Below are positions 1 through 6,400 of a stretch of 7,323 nucleotides of DNA, in pieces. The stretch's first letter is position 1. Every line of letters starts with the position of its first letter. The translations under genes and the position numbers were made by a program. The notes below the pieces were generated by a model that had not been told where the DNA came from, did no database searches, and was given only the letters and a program-made list of their open reading frames with translations. The DNA is from Thermoplasmata archaeon (GTDB taxonomy: Archaea > Thermoplasmatota > E2 > UBA9212). Where the stretch lies: positions 1 through 7,323 of the forward strand of contig DUKC01000180.1 of the NCBI GenBank assembly GCA_013329495.1, given 5' to 3'.

Positions 1-62
1 TTCAATCAAATAGAAAGACTGATGAAAAAGAGGTTGAAGTAGAGTCTAACAGAACTCTATAA
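1..62 (+). other. Possible 3' end of a convergent plus-strand gene (ambiguous frame)
   Basis: Two plus-strand frames are open from the left edge. One reads FNQIERLMKKRLK and stops at TAG 40-42, which looks like an amphipathic helix with archaeal codons (ATA, AGA, AGG). The other is highly charged, from position 3 to TAA 60-62. The minus-strand gene at 85-351 ends towards this edge, so a convergent neighbour would make sense. With fewer than 20 codons visible, neither frame can be proven coding and no function is suggested. Confidence 0.2.
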
Positions 63-86
63 ACAAAAAACAAAATCTAATTTTTT
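40..86. terminator. T-rich/hairpin region, possible bidirectional terminator
   Basis: A perfect 6-bp inverted repeat, TAGAGT at 40-45 and ACTCTA at 54-59, encloses an 8-nt loop. On the minus strand, T-runs (TTTTG, TTTTTT, TTT) lie between the stop of the 88-residue gene (85-87) and the hairpin. On the plus strand a T6 run lies at 81-86. Archaeal termination depends mainly on T-tracts, so this can end the sensor transcript and perhaps a convergent one. The assignment is inference from composition and position. Confidence 0.4.
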
Positions 87-351
87 AGAATCGTTTAAAT
101 TTTTCACTTATTTTGAGCAGGCGATAAGTTCTTGCCTGAGTAATGGAAGAGAAGCCGATGGTTCTTATTCTTCTATCTTCACCCGTTGTTAATTCTTGAC
201 AAATTCTTATAAAGTCATCAACCTCATAAAGTGTCCTTTTTTCCACTCTCACATTAAGAATTGCCCTGTTTACTACACTCACTGCATCCTCTTCAGAGCT
301 GACTGGAGTGAGCGAATCAATTAGAAATTGATAACTTGGCTCAAATTCCAT
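85..351 (-). CDS. Small conserved-looking protein of unknown function, downstream of the PAS/HAMP sensor
   Basis: An 88-residue soluble protein that I do not recognise. It has no signal peptide, membrane segment or Cys/His metal motif. The N-terminal part is acidic (MEFEP, SSEEDAVS) and looks like alternating helix and strand (AVSVVNRAILNVRVEKRTLYEVDDFIRICQEL). The C-terminal third is basic (GEDRRIRTIGF, then TYRLLKISEKFKRF). It begins with ATG at 349-351, and a purine-rich GGGAG at 364-368 lies 12 nt upstream, a rather long spacing. The gene lies 43 bp downstream of the PAS/HAMP gene on the same strand, so co-transcription is likely; a partner or output role for that sensor is a guess from position only. 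An internal promoter in the repeat region at 381-413 is also possible. It could be a small regulatory or adaptor protein, but no family is assigned. Confidence 0.7.
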   Translation of the reverse strand: MEFEPSYQFLIDSLTPVSSEEDAVSVVNRAILNVRVEKRTLYEVDDFIRICQELTTGEDRRIRTIGFSSITQARTYRLLKISEKFKRF

Positions 352-380
352 CTCAGTTTTCTTCTCCCTATCTGAACCAC

Positions 381-413
381 TTTTTAAGCTCCTTTTAAGT
401 TATTTTTAAGCTC
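381..413 (-). repeat. Three tandem 11-bp repeats spanning the end of the PAS/HAMP gene
   Basis: On the plus strand, 381-391 and 403-413 are identical (TTTTTAAGCTC). The intervening 392-402 (CTTTTAAGTTA) matches at 8 of 11 positions, with no spacer between copies. On the coding strand the units read GAGCTTAAAAA, TAACTTAAAAG, GAGCTTAAAAA. The block covers the last six codons and stop of the sensor gene and part of the gap before the 88-residue gene, whose start lies about 30 nt further on. The 11-bp period puts each copy near one helical turn from the next, as in arrays of protein sites. CTTAAAAA also resembles an archaeal TATA element at a suitable distance. Function is inferred. Confidence 0.6.
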
Positions 414-1753
414 TTAATGAGCGAGTCTATGTTCCGTCCAATTTGCTCCAGCTCACTGCCCACCAGAGCCAAGGAGTCAACAGCCTGTCTGAGCTCCGCT
501 TCACGTTTTCGCAACTCAGCAACGTTGGTGGCAGTAACTAAAACATTAATGACATTGCCCTCTTTGTCTTTTATTGGTGCAAAATTTAGCAAAGCTGGGA
601 AAGTAGTACCATCACTTCTTAGACAGGTAGCTTCACAGGCCCCGAGACCCACTTTCTTACTTGTCTCGAAAGTGCTTCTTATCTTTTCAGCATCTTCCTT
701 TGCATACAACTCTTCAATCTTTGCACCTAGGACTTGCTCTCTCTTAAGCTTGAAAAAATGCTCTGTTGCTAGATTTGTGCCAATTCTTTTTCCAGCCGGA
801 TTCATTACTGACATAGGGACCGGAATGTTCCTCACCAGATTGACTGTGTATTCTTTAGAGTTACGAAGTTCTTCCTCGTGCTTTTCCATAGATTCTATCA
901 TCTTGTTTATATCCTTTCCCACCAGCAAGTGTCTCGAACTCAGCTTCTCTATGTCGACTCTGGCCGATAGTTCCCCTTCTTGCGCTACTCTGTTCAGCAC
1001 CACACTAAAAATCTTGACGGCGTTATCGAGATCCGATTCGCTATCCCTAATCTTTCGGACATTGTGTTCCAAACTTTCGATTATTGAATTGATGGCCTCA
1101 CTCACAAGTTCAAGGTCTCCACTCAACGGTTTTGTATCTATCCTAGCAGTCAAATCGCCTTCTCCAACCCTTGCTAAAGCTTTACCCCAAAGAAAAACAG
1201 CCTCTGAAATATTGGTTTTCGTTTTGTATCCTCCAGTCACATCAATGGGGGAATAGAGTATTGCTTTTGGTTTGCCTCCATCTTCTGTCAGCAAAGTGGC
1301 ATTTGCAAACACCAACACCTCGATTCCATCCTTTTTTCTAATGTATATCTCTAAACCCTTCGTGGAACCTTTCGTAATAGTTTCGTGCAGCAGCTTCTCC
1401 CTTATCTCTTGTTCCTCATCTTTTAAATGGACTGCTTCAATTGAAATCCCTTTCAACTCGTCTTTCTTCCATCCTGTTAATCCTTCAAAAGCAGGATTTA
1501 AGTCCATTATTTTACCGTCCAGGTCAATCAGAGCTAGAGGAGAAGGCGAATCGCTGAAAAATGTTTTAAAATAATCTCGTCTCTCTTCGGTTTCTTTCTT
1601 TTGTTTTTGTAATTCGTTTGTTTGTTTTTTTATGTGTTCTATCGCGCTTTCTAACGATTTTTTTAATAATGCTTCCTTGCACTCTCTTCTTATGGTGTTA
1701 TGAAGTTCAGCCAATTCTCTTTCGATACCTTCATACGAAGTGTTCTTGGTCAT
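395..1753 (-). CDS. Soluble PAS-HAMP-HAMP-PAS sensor protein without an output domain
   Basis: A 452-residue cytoplasmic signalling protein with no transmembrane segment. Visible order: N-terminal coiled coil (about 10-60); PAS 1 (about 60-172, with the DLDGKIMDLNPAFEGLTGW signature and a C-terminal PIDVTGG); HAMP-like unit 1 (about 190-235, GEGDLTARID then AINSIIESLE); HAMP-like unit 2 (about 246-292, QEGELSARVD then DINKMIESME); PAS 2 (about 298-412, VRNIPVPMSVMNPAGK, TFPALLNFAPIKDKEG); and a closing coiled coil (about 412-450). PAS domains sense small ligands, redox or partners, and HAMP pairs relay conformational change along dimeric coiled coils. No histidine-kinase, methyl-accepting, GGDEF or DNA-binding domain follows, so it must act through another protein. 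Cys373 and Cys377 in PAS 2 form a CEATC pair, possibly redox-relevant but unproven. The ATG start has GAGGG seven nt upstream. The 88-residue gene follows after 43 bp. Confidence 0.92.
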   Translation of the reverse strand: MTKNTSYEGIERELAELHNTIRRECKEALLKKSLESAIEHIKKQTNELQKQKKETEERRDYFKTFFSDSPSPLALIDLDGKIMDLNPAFEGLTGWKKDELKGISIEAVHLKDEEQEIREKLLHETITKGSTKGLEIYIRKKDGIEVLVFANATLLTEDGGKPKAILYSPIDVTGGYKTKTNISEAVFLWGKALARVGEGDLTARIDTKPLSGDLELVSEAINSIIESLEHNVRKIRDSESDLDNAVKIFSVVLNRVAQEGELSARVDIEKLSSRHLLVGKDINKMIESMEKHEEELRNSKEYTVNLVRNIPVPMSVMNPAGKRIGTNLATEHFFKLKREQVLGAKIEELYAKEDAEKIRSTFETSKKVGLGACEATCLRSDGTTFPALLNFAPIKDKEGNVINVLVTATNVAELRKREAELRQAVDSLALVGSELEQIGRNIDSLIKSLKIT

Positions 1754-1760
1754 AATTATA

Positions 1761-1765
1761 CCCTC
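1761..1765 (-). promoter_or_regulatory. Shine-Dalgarno site of the PAS/HAMP gene
   Basis: The minus strand reads GAGGG, then seven nt (TATAATT), then the ATG at 1751-1753. Its strength and spacing support this start. Confidence 0.75.
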
Positions 1766-1773
1766 TTCAACAA

Positions 1774-1822
1774 TAACTTTTAATTTTGTCTTTAAGTTAC
1801 AATGCGCTGTTGCGTTTAAAAG
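1774..1822 (-). promoter_or_regulatory. Candidate archaeal promoter and operator of the PAS/HAMP gene
   Basis: On the minus strand CTTTTAAAC (1814-1822) resembles an archaeal TATA box. It lies about 60 nt before the ATG, which would place transcription start near 1790 and give a leader of roughly 37 nt. Just downstream, TAACTT (1774-1779) and AAGTTA (1794-1799) form a 6-bp inverted repeat with a 14-bp spacer. The right half on the coding strand, TAACTTAAAG (1790-1799), closely matches the middle repeat TAACTTAAAAG at 392-402, so a shared regulator is possible. The region is AT-rich, so chance matches are likely enough to keep confidence modest. Confidence 0.4.
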
Positions 1823-2019
1823 TTTATCTTTTGTTTTATCGAATTCACAACAGGCTAAAAGATCTTATCAAAAGTTTGATTGAAATCTTGCAATCTTTCA
1901 AAGCGAAACCAGTTTTTCCAATACTTTCAATTTTCACTTTTCAAGCATCCTGCTTTCTCCAACTGGCAAAGGCTATGCAGCCAAAGTCAACTACTCCCCC
2001 CCTACTCAACCTAAATCAC

Positions 2020-2045
2020 CAAAACTTTTCAAAAACTATTTTTTG
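2020..2045 (-). terminator. Candidate T-tract terminator of the condensin operon
   Basis: Downstream of scpB the minus strand has an A6-TAG-T5 segment (a small inverted repeat) and then a TTTT run at 2022-2025 within about 25 nt. Archaeal transcripts often end at such T-runs. The A6 part encodes the last codons and stop of the possible -1 extension of scpB, so termination would fall just after either version of the protein. Confidence 0.4.
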
Positions 2046-2107
2046 TCCTCATCCTTTCTTCTCCCCGCTTTGTGGACAGCTCTTATCAGCTCTTCTGTGT
2101 GTTTTTT
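2036..2107 (-). other. Possible -1 frameshift site and alternative 3' end of scpB
   Basis: On the coding strand, codons 161-163 of scpB read CTA AAA AAC, so the heptamer A_AAA_AAC (2101-2107) is in the phase required for a tandem -1 slip. The zero frame then gives only NTQKS before TGA. The -1 frame continues for 22 codons (K163 to K184) to TAG at 2036-2038 and encodes a plausible tail, KKHTEELIRAVHKAGRRK followed by DEDKK. The same product would result from one extra A in the six-A run, so a sequencing error or indel is equally possible. The -1 frame is closed upstream by TAA at 2120-2122, so it is not an independent gene with an obvious start. Confidence 0.4.
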
Positions 2108-2589
2108 AGGAGATATTCTTTAATTTCTTTTGTGTCTGTCGTTGGGATGCCGAAGTATTCTGAAAATTTTTCGGTTGTGGTTAGAGTCTTCGTTCTCCCA
2201 GCTGGCTTGGCGCTTATCACCTCAAGCTCAGAGAGCTCCTTTACGTGGTCGTATATCCTGTTTCCTATCATCTGGTTCAGCTTGGACTGCTTGACTGGTT
2301 GATGGTAGGCGATGAGCGCGAGAGTCTTCAAGAGCTTTGGCTTTATCTCGGGCCTGGCAACAGCCCTCGCATAACGCACGTAATCGCTCTTGACTTGCAT
2401 CCCCCATTTATCGCCTGCTTTAGAAACTTCAAGGGCAGACTCGCCGCTCTTGTAATCTTCCTTTAGAACGATTAGTGCCCTCTCTACTTTCACTTCAGGA
2501 ATAGATGTTATGTCCGAGATCTCTTTGATTGAGAGCGGTCTACCCGCTGAGAACAGGGCCGCTTCTATTTTCCGTCTTACCGAATCCAT
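2086..2589 (-). CDS. scpB: Segregation and condensation protein B (ScpB)
   Basis: A 167-residue protein of the ScpB family, the small dimeric partner that binds the kleisin ScpA in the prokaryotic SMC complex and helps compact and segregate the chromosome. Two winged-helix domains are visible. The first (about 1-75) opens with RRKIEAALFSAGRPLSIKEI. The second (about 80-150) has the family's LALIAYHQPVKQSKL helix, the IYDHVKELSELEVI segment and the closing GRTKTLTTTEKFSEYFGIP wing. The ATG at 2587-2589 has a GAGGA site six nt upstream. Its first 50 nt overlap the end of scpA, so translation is probably coupled. After the conserved EYFGIP the tail DTKEIKEYLLKNTQKS is short and ends just past an A6 run. 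That run forms an in-phase slippery heptamer, so the true C-terminus may be longer (see the site at 2101-2107). Identification is firm; only the last residues are uncertain. Confidence 0.95.
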   Translation of the reverse strand: MDSVRRKIEAALFSAGRPLSIKEISDITSIPEVKVERALIVLKEDYKSGESALEVSKAGDKWGMQVKSDYVRYARAVARPEIKPKLLKTLALIAYHQPVKQSKLNQMIGNRIYDHVKELSELEVISAKPAGRTKTLTTTEKFSEYFGIPTTDTKEIKEYLLKNTQKS

Positions 2590-3412
2590 TTATCTTCCTC
2601 AAGTATATGTTCCCATACGGAAAGTTTGCCTGCCGAATGTCTATTTTTCCCTCTTTCGCGAGGAACAGCATTGGAAGCAACGAATGAATGAACCCTTCTT
2701 TCTCGCTGAGGTTATAGAAGTTCTTTAACCCTATTTCCTTGCCATCAAACTGGCCGAGCCTGTCCAGGAACTGCTCTATGTCTGCTTCTATGTTTTCTCT
2801 GCAGAGCATCTTGCTGATCGCTTCTCTCGCCAGTTTTAGGTCCCTCCTTATCTTCTTTCTGTTCCTCTCTCTTCTGCTCAAATAAACCTTCGCCTCATCG
2901 AACGCGTGTCTGAATGCATCAACAAGCTCAAGCAGAGTAACCTTTCTTTCTGCCTTGTGCCTCACCTTCTCTTCCAGGGAGTATTCGATTTTTCCATTTT
3001 TTTCTTCATAACCTTCCATCATGGGTTCCATCGCCAGGATGTCATCCCAGCCTATACCCTCATTTTTTTCACCTTCAACTAGCCTGACCACTCCTTCACT
3101 CTGCAGTCTCAGGATTTTCCAGGCCATCACAATGACCAATCCTGCGGAGGGAAGATCGAGGTCATCGTTCATCGCGTGATCTAGGAACAACTCCGCAAAT
3201 TTTTTGAGGTCTATGTTCCAAGGGTCAAATCCATTTTGCATTATCATCTCAAATAGGAGCGCAGTCTCCCTTTCGAATGGGTTCGCAATTGCAAGGTGTC
3301 TGCCCTGATACAAATCCTTCGCCAGATCTATCAGGCGGTTCAGTTCTTCTCTTTCTTCCCGTGCTTCATTTACCAACAAATAATCAATCAGGTTTTGTTT
3401 TTTATCCTCCAA
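2540..3412 (-). CDS. scpA: Segregation and condensation protein A, kleisin (ScpA)
   Basis: A 290-residue kleisin that bridges the SMC head domains and recruits ScpB. The N-terminal SMC-neck-binding helices are recognisable: NPFERETALLFEMIMQNGFD (44-63), the DPWNIDLKKFAELFLDH stretch, then AGLVIVMAWKILRLQSE (90-106). The middle (about 110-200) is charged and probably flexible, including RRERNRKKIRR (180-190). The C-terminal winged helix (about 230-272) has SLLPMLFLAKEGKIDIRQ and ends in GNIYL. The last 17 or so residues, rich in Gly, Ser and Arg, lie in the region shared with scpB and look like overlap-driven sequence. The only possible start is TTG at 3410-3412: an in-frame TGA lies two codons upstream and the first internal Met is residue 56. 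The SD is GGTGA within a G-rich run. It overlaps the end of smc by 11 nt, which suggests translational coupling. Confidence 0.93.
   Translation of the reverse strand: MEDKKQNLIDYLLVNEAREEREELNRLIDLAKDLYQGRHLAIANPFERETALLFEMIMQNGFDPWNIDLKKFAELFLDHAMNDDLDLPSAGLVIVMAWKILRLQSEGVVRLVEGEKNEGIGWDDILAMEPMMEGYEEKNGKIEYSLEEKVRHKAERKVTLLELVDAFRHAFDEAKVYLSRRERNRKKIRRDLKLAREAISKMLCRENIEADIEQFLDRLGQFDGKEIGLKNFYNLSEKEGFIHSLLPMLFLAKEGKIDIRQANFPYGNIYLRKINGFGKTENRSGPVLSG
2596..2600 (-). promoter_or_regulatory. Shine-Dalgarno site of scpB inside scpA
   Basis: The minus strand reads GAGGA followed by six nt and the ATG at 2587-2589. It lies in the last coding part of scpA and fixes the ScpB start despite the 50-nt overlap. 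Confidence 0.7.
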
Positions 3413-6400
3413 GGTTCACCCCCCCTACTATTTTAGATGAATCTGCTTCTTGCATAGTAACCCCATAGATGTGATCCGCGGCTTTCAGCATGGCCTCATG
3501 CAGGGAAATCGTTATCCACTGGGCATGACCCGAGTTTTCTTTTATCATCGAAGCCACCGCTCCCGCGTTCAAGTTATCCAGAAACATGTCAGCCTCGTCC
3601 AGCACATAGAAAGGAGACGGCAAGAACTTCTGAATGGCAAACACGAGAGCCAGCGAGGCAAGAGATTTTTCACCCCCCGAGAGCGCTGGCAGTCTCATCG
3701 CCTTCTTTCCTTTCGGGCGAGCTTTGATGGTGAGCCCTCCTTCAAATGGTTCTGAGGGATTTTCAAGCAACAGTTCCGCTTCCCCGCCGCTGAGAGCAGC
3801 ATAGGTTTCCTTGTATCGTTCGTTCAGAGAGTCGAAAACTTCAAAGAATTTCTCTTTCTTGTGCTTCTTTATTTCTTCCACCAGTTTAGTCAGATCTCTT
3901 TTTTGCTGTTTTAATCTCGATATCTCGTCCTCGTGCATCCTCTCTCTGTCTTTCTTTTCGTCCCACTCTTTTATTGCGAGCATGTTTACGGGTCCAAAGT
4001 CCTTTAACTTTTCTTCCAATCCTCTAATTTCGAACTTAATGCTCTCCAAGGTTTCAGAATCAATATTCTCTGCAATCTCCACCTCATAAGATTCTATTTC
4101 TTCGTTAATTTGCTTGAGATTCAGACGCAGGGTGTCCAATTTACCCTGAACAGTTCTTATAGAATCCATCTTGCACTCTTTTTCCAACTGAGCCCTTTCC
4201 AGCTCCCTCTCAAACTCAAGTTCTTCATTTTGAAGCTTTTCTCTTTCTTTGTAGATCTTCTCAAGCTTCTTTCTTATCTCCTCATTGGAAAACAGCAGTC
4301 CTTCGTAGGCTTTCTTTTCCTTCGAATATTTTTGGCTCAGCCCTTCTATTTCCTCTTGAGTGTTTTTCAGTGTCCCCTCTAACCTATCAATCCTTCCTTT
4401 TATCTCGTCCTCACGTGATTTAATCAAGTCAATCTGGCTTTGCATGGATCCGAGTCTAGCTTCCATTTCAGAAATCTCCCTACCCAAGATGGATGCTTTC
4501 TCCTCTTTATCATTTATTTTTTGCTTCAGTTCTGGACTCTCTTCTGCCAGAGCCTTGCTTTTCTCTTCTCTGATTTTATCCAGCTCGAGAATTTCATCTT
4601 CAATTTTACCGATTTGGCTCTTGAGAGATTCCTGCTTTTCTTCACAATCCTTCAAATTTTTTGCCCTTTGATTCTTCTTTTCTTGAAGCTGTCTAACGTT
4701 TCCCTTAAACTTCTCCCGTTCCAGCTCCATTTCACCGTATTGCTCCTCACTTGTTTGCGACACCTCTGCTATTCTTTCCTTCAAATCTTCTATCTCCTCC
4801 ACAACCCTGATGAGCTCCTTTTCCAGTTCTACTTTCTTGGCTTCCGCGTCTGATAACTTTTTGATGGGATCTTCTGTCGAAAGAACTCTTTTGGTTATCG
4901 AAACTTTGGTCAGCGATCCACCCGTTATCGCTCCCGAGGTCTCTATCAGTTCCCCGTCCAACGTAACCAGCCTCACTCCTCCCATGAGCCGCCTGGCTAG
5001 ATCCAGATTCTTGACCAGCAGAGTGTCCCCGAACGCCCACCAGAGAACGGCCTCCAACTCATCCCTGGCTTTAACCAGATCCTTTACCAGTCCTTCGACG
5101 CCCCCGCTTTTCATCTTCAGCAGAGCACTGGCTCTGATTGTCCCCTTGTGAAGCTTGTTGAGCGGCAGGAAGACTGCCCTGCCCAGCTCATTTGCTTTCA
5201 GGTGCTCTATGCATTTGGCCGCGACCGAGTCATTGGTCACCACCATGCTGAACAGGCGACCCCCTCCAGAGGCCTGAACAGCCTTCCAATACTTATCATC
5301 AAAAGAAATGAGTTCGATGACGGGGCCCATGATGCCATGAATTTCCCCCCTCTTTTTCAGCAGGGCGTTTATCGCTCGTGAGTAGCCGCCGCCCTGTTGG
5401 CTGGACATGGCCTCCTTGAACTTTTCACACTCTCTTCTAAGATCAGGCAGACTCTCTTCGATCCTCCTCATTTTTTCTTTGAGGCTGTTCTGGCGCTTTC
5501 TTTCCTCTTCTAATTTGCCGAGCAATTCCGTCTTTATTTTTGTTTTCTGGTCTATTGCCTTCTTTACCTCTCTTATCTTCCATTCTCTTTCTTTTAATTC
5601 TGTCTGATATTTTTCTAATTCCCCGCCTAATCCCTCAAGTTCTCTTTTTAAATCCCCTGTAAGCCGTTCAAGCCCGTCTCTCTCAAGCCTCAATCCATAA
5701 ATCTTCTTCTGTTTTTCTTCCCATTTCTGTTTCAGCTGAAAGAGCTCTTGATTAACGGATTTCTCGTCTCCAGCCAAACCCCCGATTTTGTTTTTGATTT
5801 GGGCTACCTCCTTCCTCGCTCGCTCCGCATCCAGCTTCTTCCTGTCAAGCTCTCTTTCCAGCTTATTTCCTTCAGCGCTTTTTTCTTCGATGGTCTTTAC
5901 GATTCTGAGCCTTTCATCATCCAGCTCCCCTTTATCCTGGATGTCAGCCTCTATTTCTTTTTTGAGGTAGTTGAGCTGCTCTTCCGTTCTGATGAGCCTT
6001 TCCCTGCTCTGCTCGATCTGCTCGGTCAGCTTCTTAGCTTCGGTACTCTCGGCAATTCTTCTATCTAATTCATGCAGTTGATTCCTAATCTCCTCTTTTT
6101 CCTTTTTGAGTTCTGAAGACCTGTCTTCACATCTTGAAAGTTCGACCTGATAGGTTTCCAGCTCTCCTTTTGATTGTTTTAATTCAGTTTCAAACTCCCA
6201 TTTTTTCTTCAGAGCCAACTTTGCCTTGGCTCTGTTCAGCCCATCTTCTGCCTCCTTATATCTAATTGCTTGGTCTCTTTCGCGCCTCAGCTGGCGAATC
6301 TGTTTCTCCACTTCTTTGAGAATTATTCTTATTCTCTTCAGGTTTTCTTCGACCTCAATCTTTTCTTGCTCAGCCTTCTCTATTTCCCGATCAAACTTCG

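Larger units (their letters stand above)
1754..2085. other. 332-bp intergenic region between scpB and the PAS/HAMP gene
   Basis: No convincing gene lies here. Reading in the transcription direction it contains the possible -1 extension of scpB (to 2036), T-tracts at 2022-2035, a G7 tract at 1996-2002 flanked on both sides by GAGTAG, a perfect GGCT/AGCC hairpin with a 4-nt loop (1971-1982), and four copies of TTGAAA(A)G (2025-2032, 1937-1944, 1924-1930, 1895-1901). The promoter and SD of the sensor gene follow. I found no box C/D signature or tRNA fold. A small RNA around the hairpin cannot be excluded but is not supported. Confidence 0.6.

Noticed and set aside
417..1574. Long plus-strand frames antisense to the sensor gene
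   Set aside because: They are serine- and leucine-rich mirror frames of a gene with clear PAS and HAMP motifs; no domain or start signal supports them.
1754..2085. Box C/D sRNA or tRNA gene in the gap
   Set aside because: No RTGATGA box paired with CTGA boxes and no cloverleaf could be found on either strand.
1786..2109. 107-codon plus-strand frame filling the scpB-sensor gap
   Set aside because: It starts with TTG without a clear SD, has low-complexity hydrophobic and Pro/Phe-rich content, runs antisense into scpB and covers the sensor promoter.
4747..5040. 97-codon minus-strand frame within smc
   Set aside because: It is a shifted reading of the SMC hinge region, Gly/Ser/Arg-rich, while the smc frame itself is intact.
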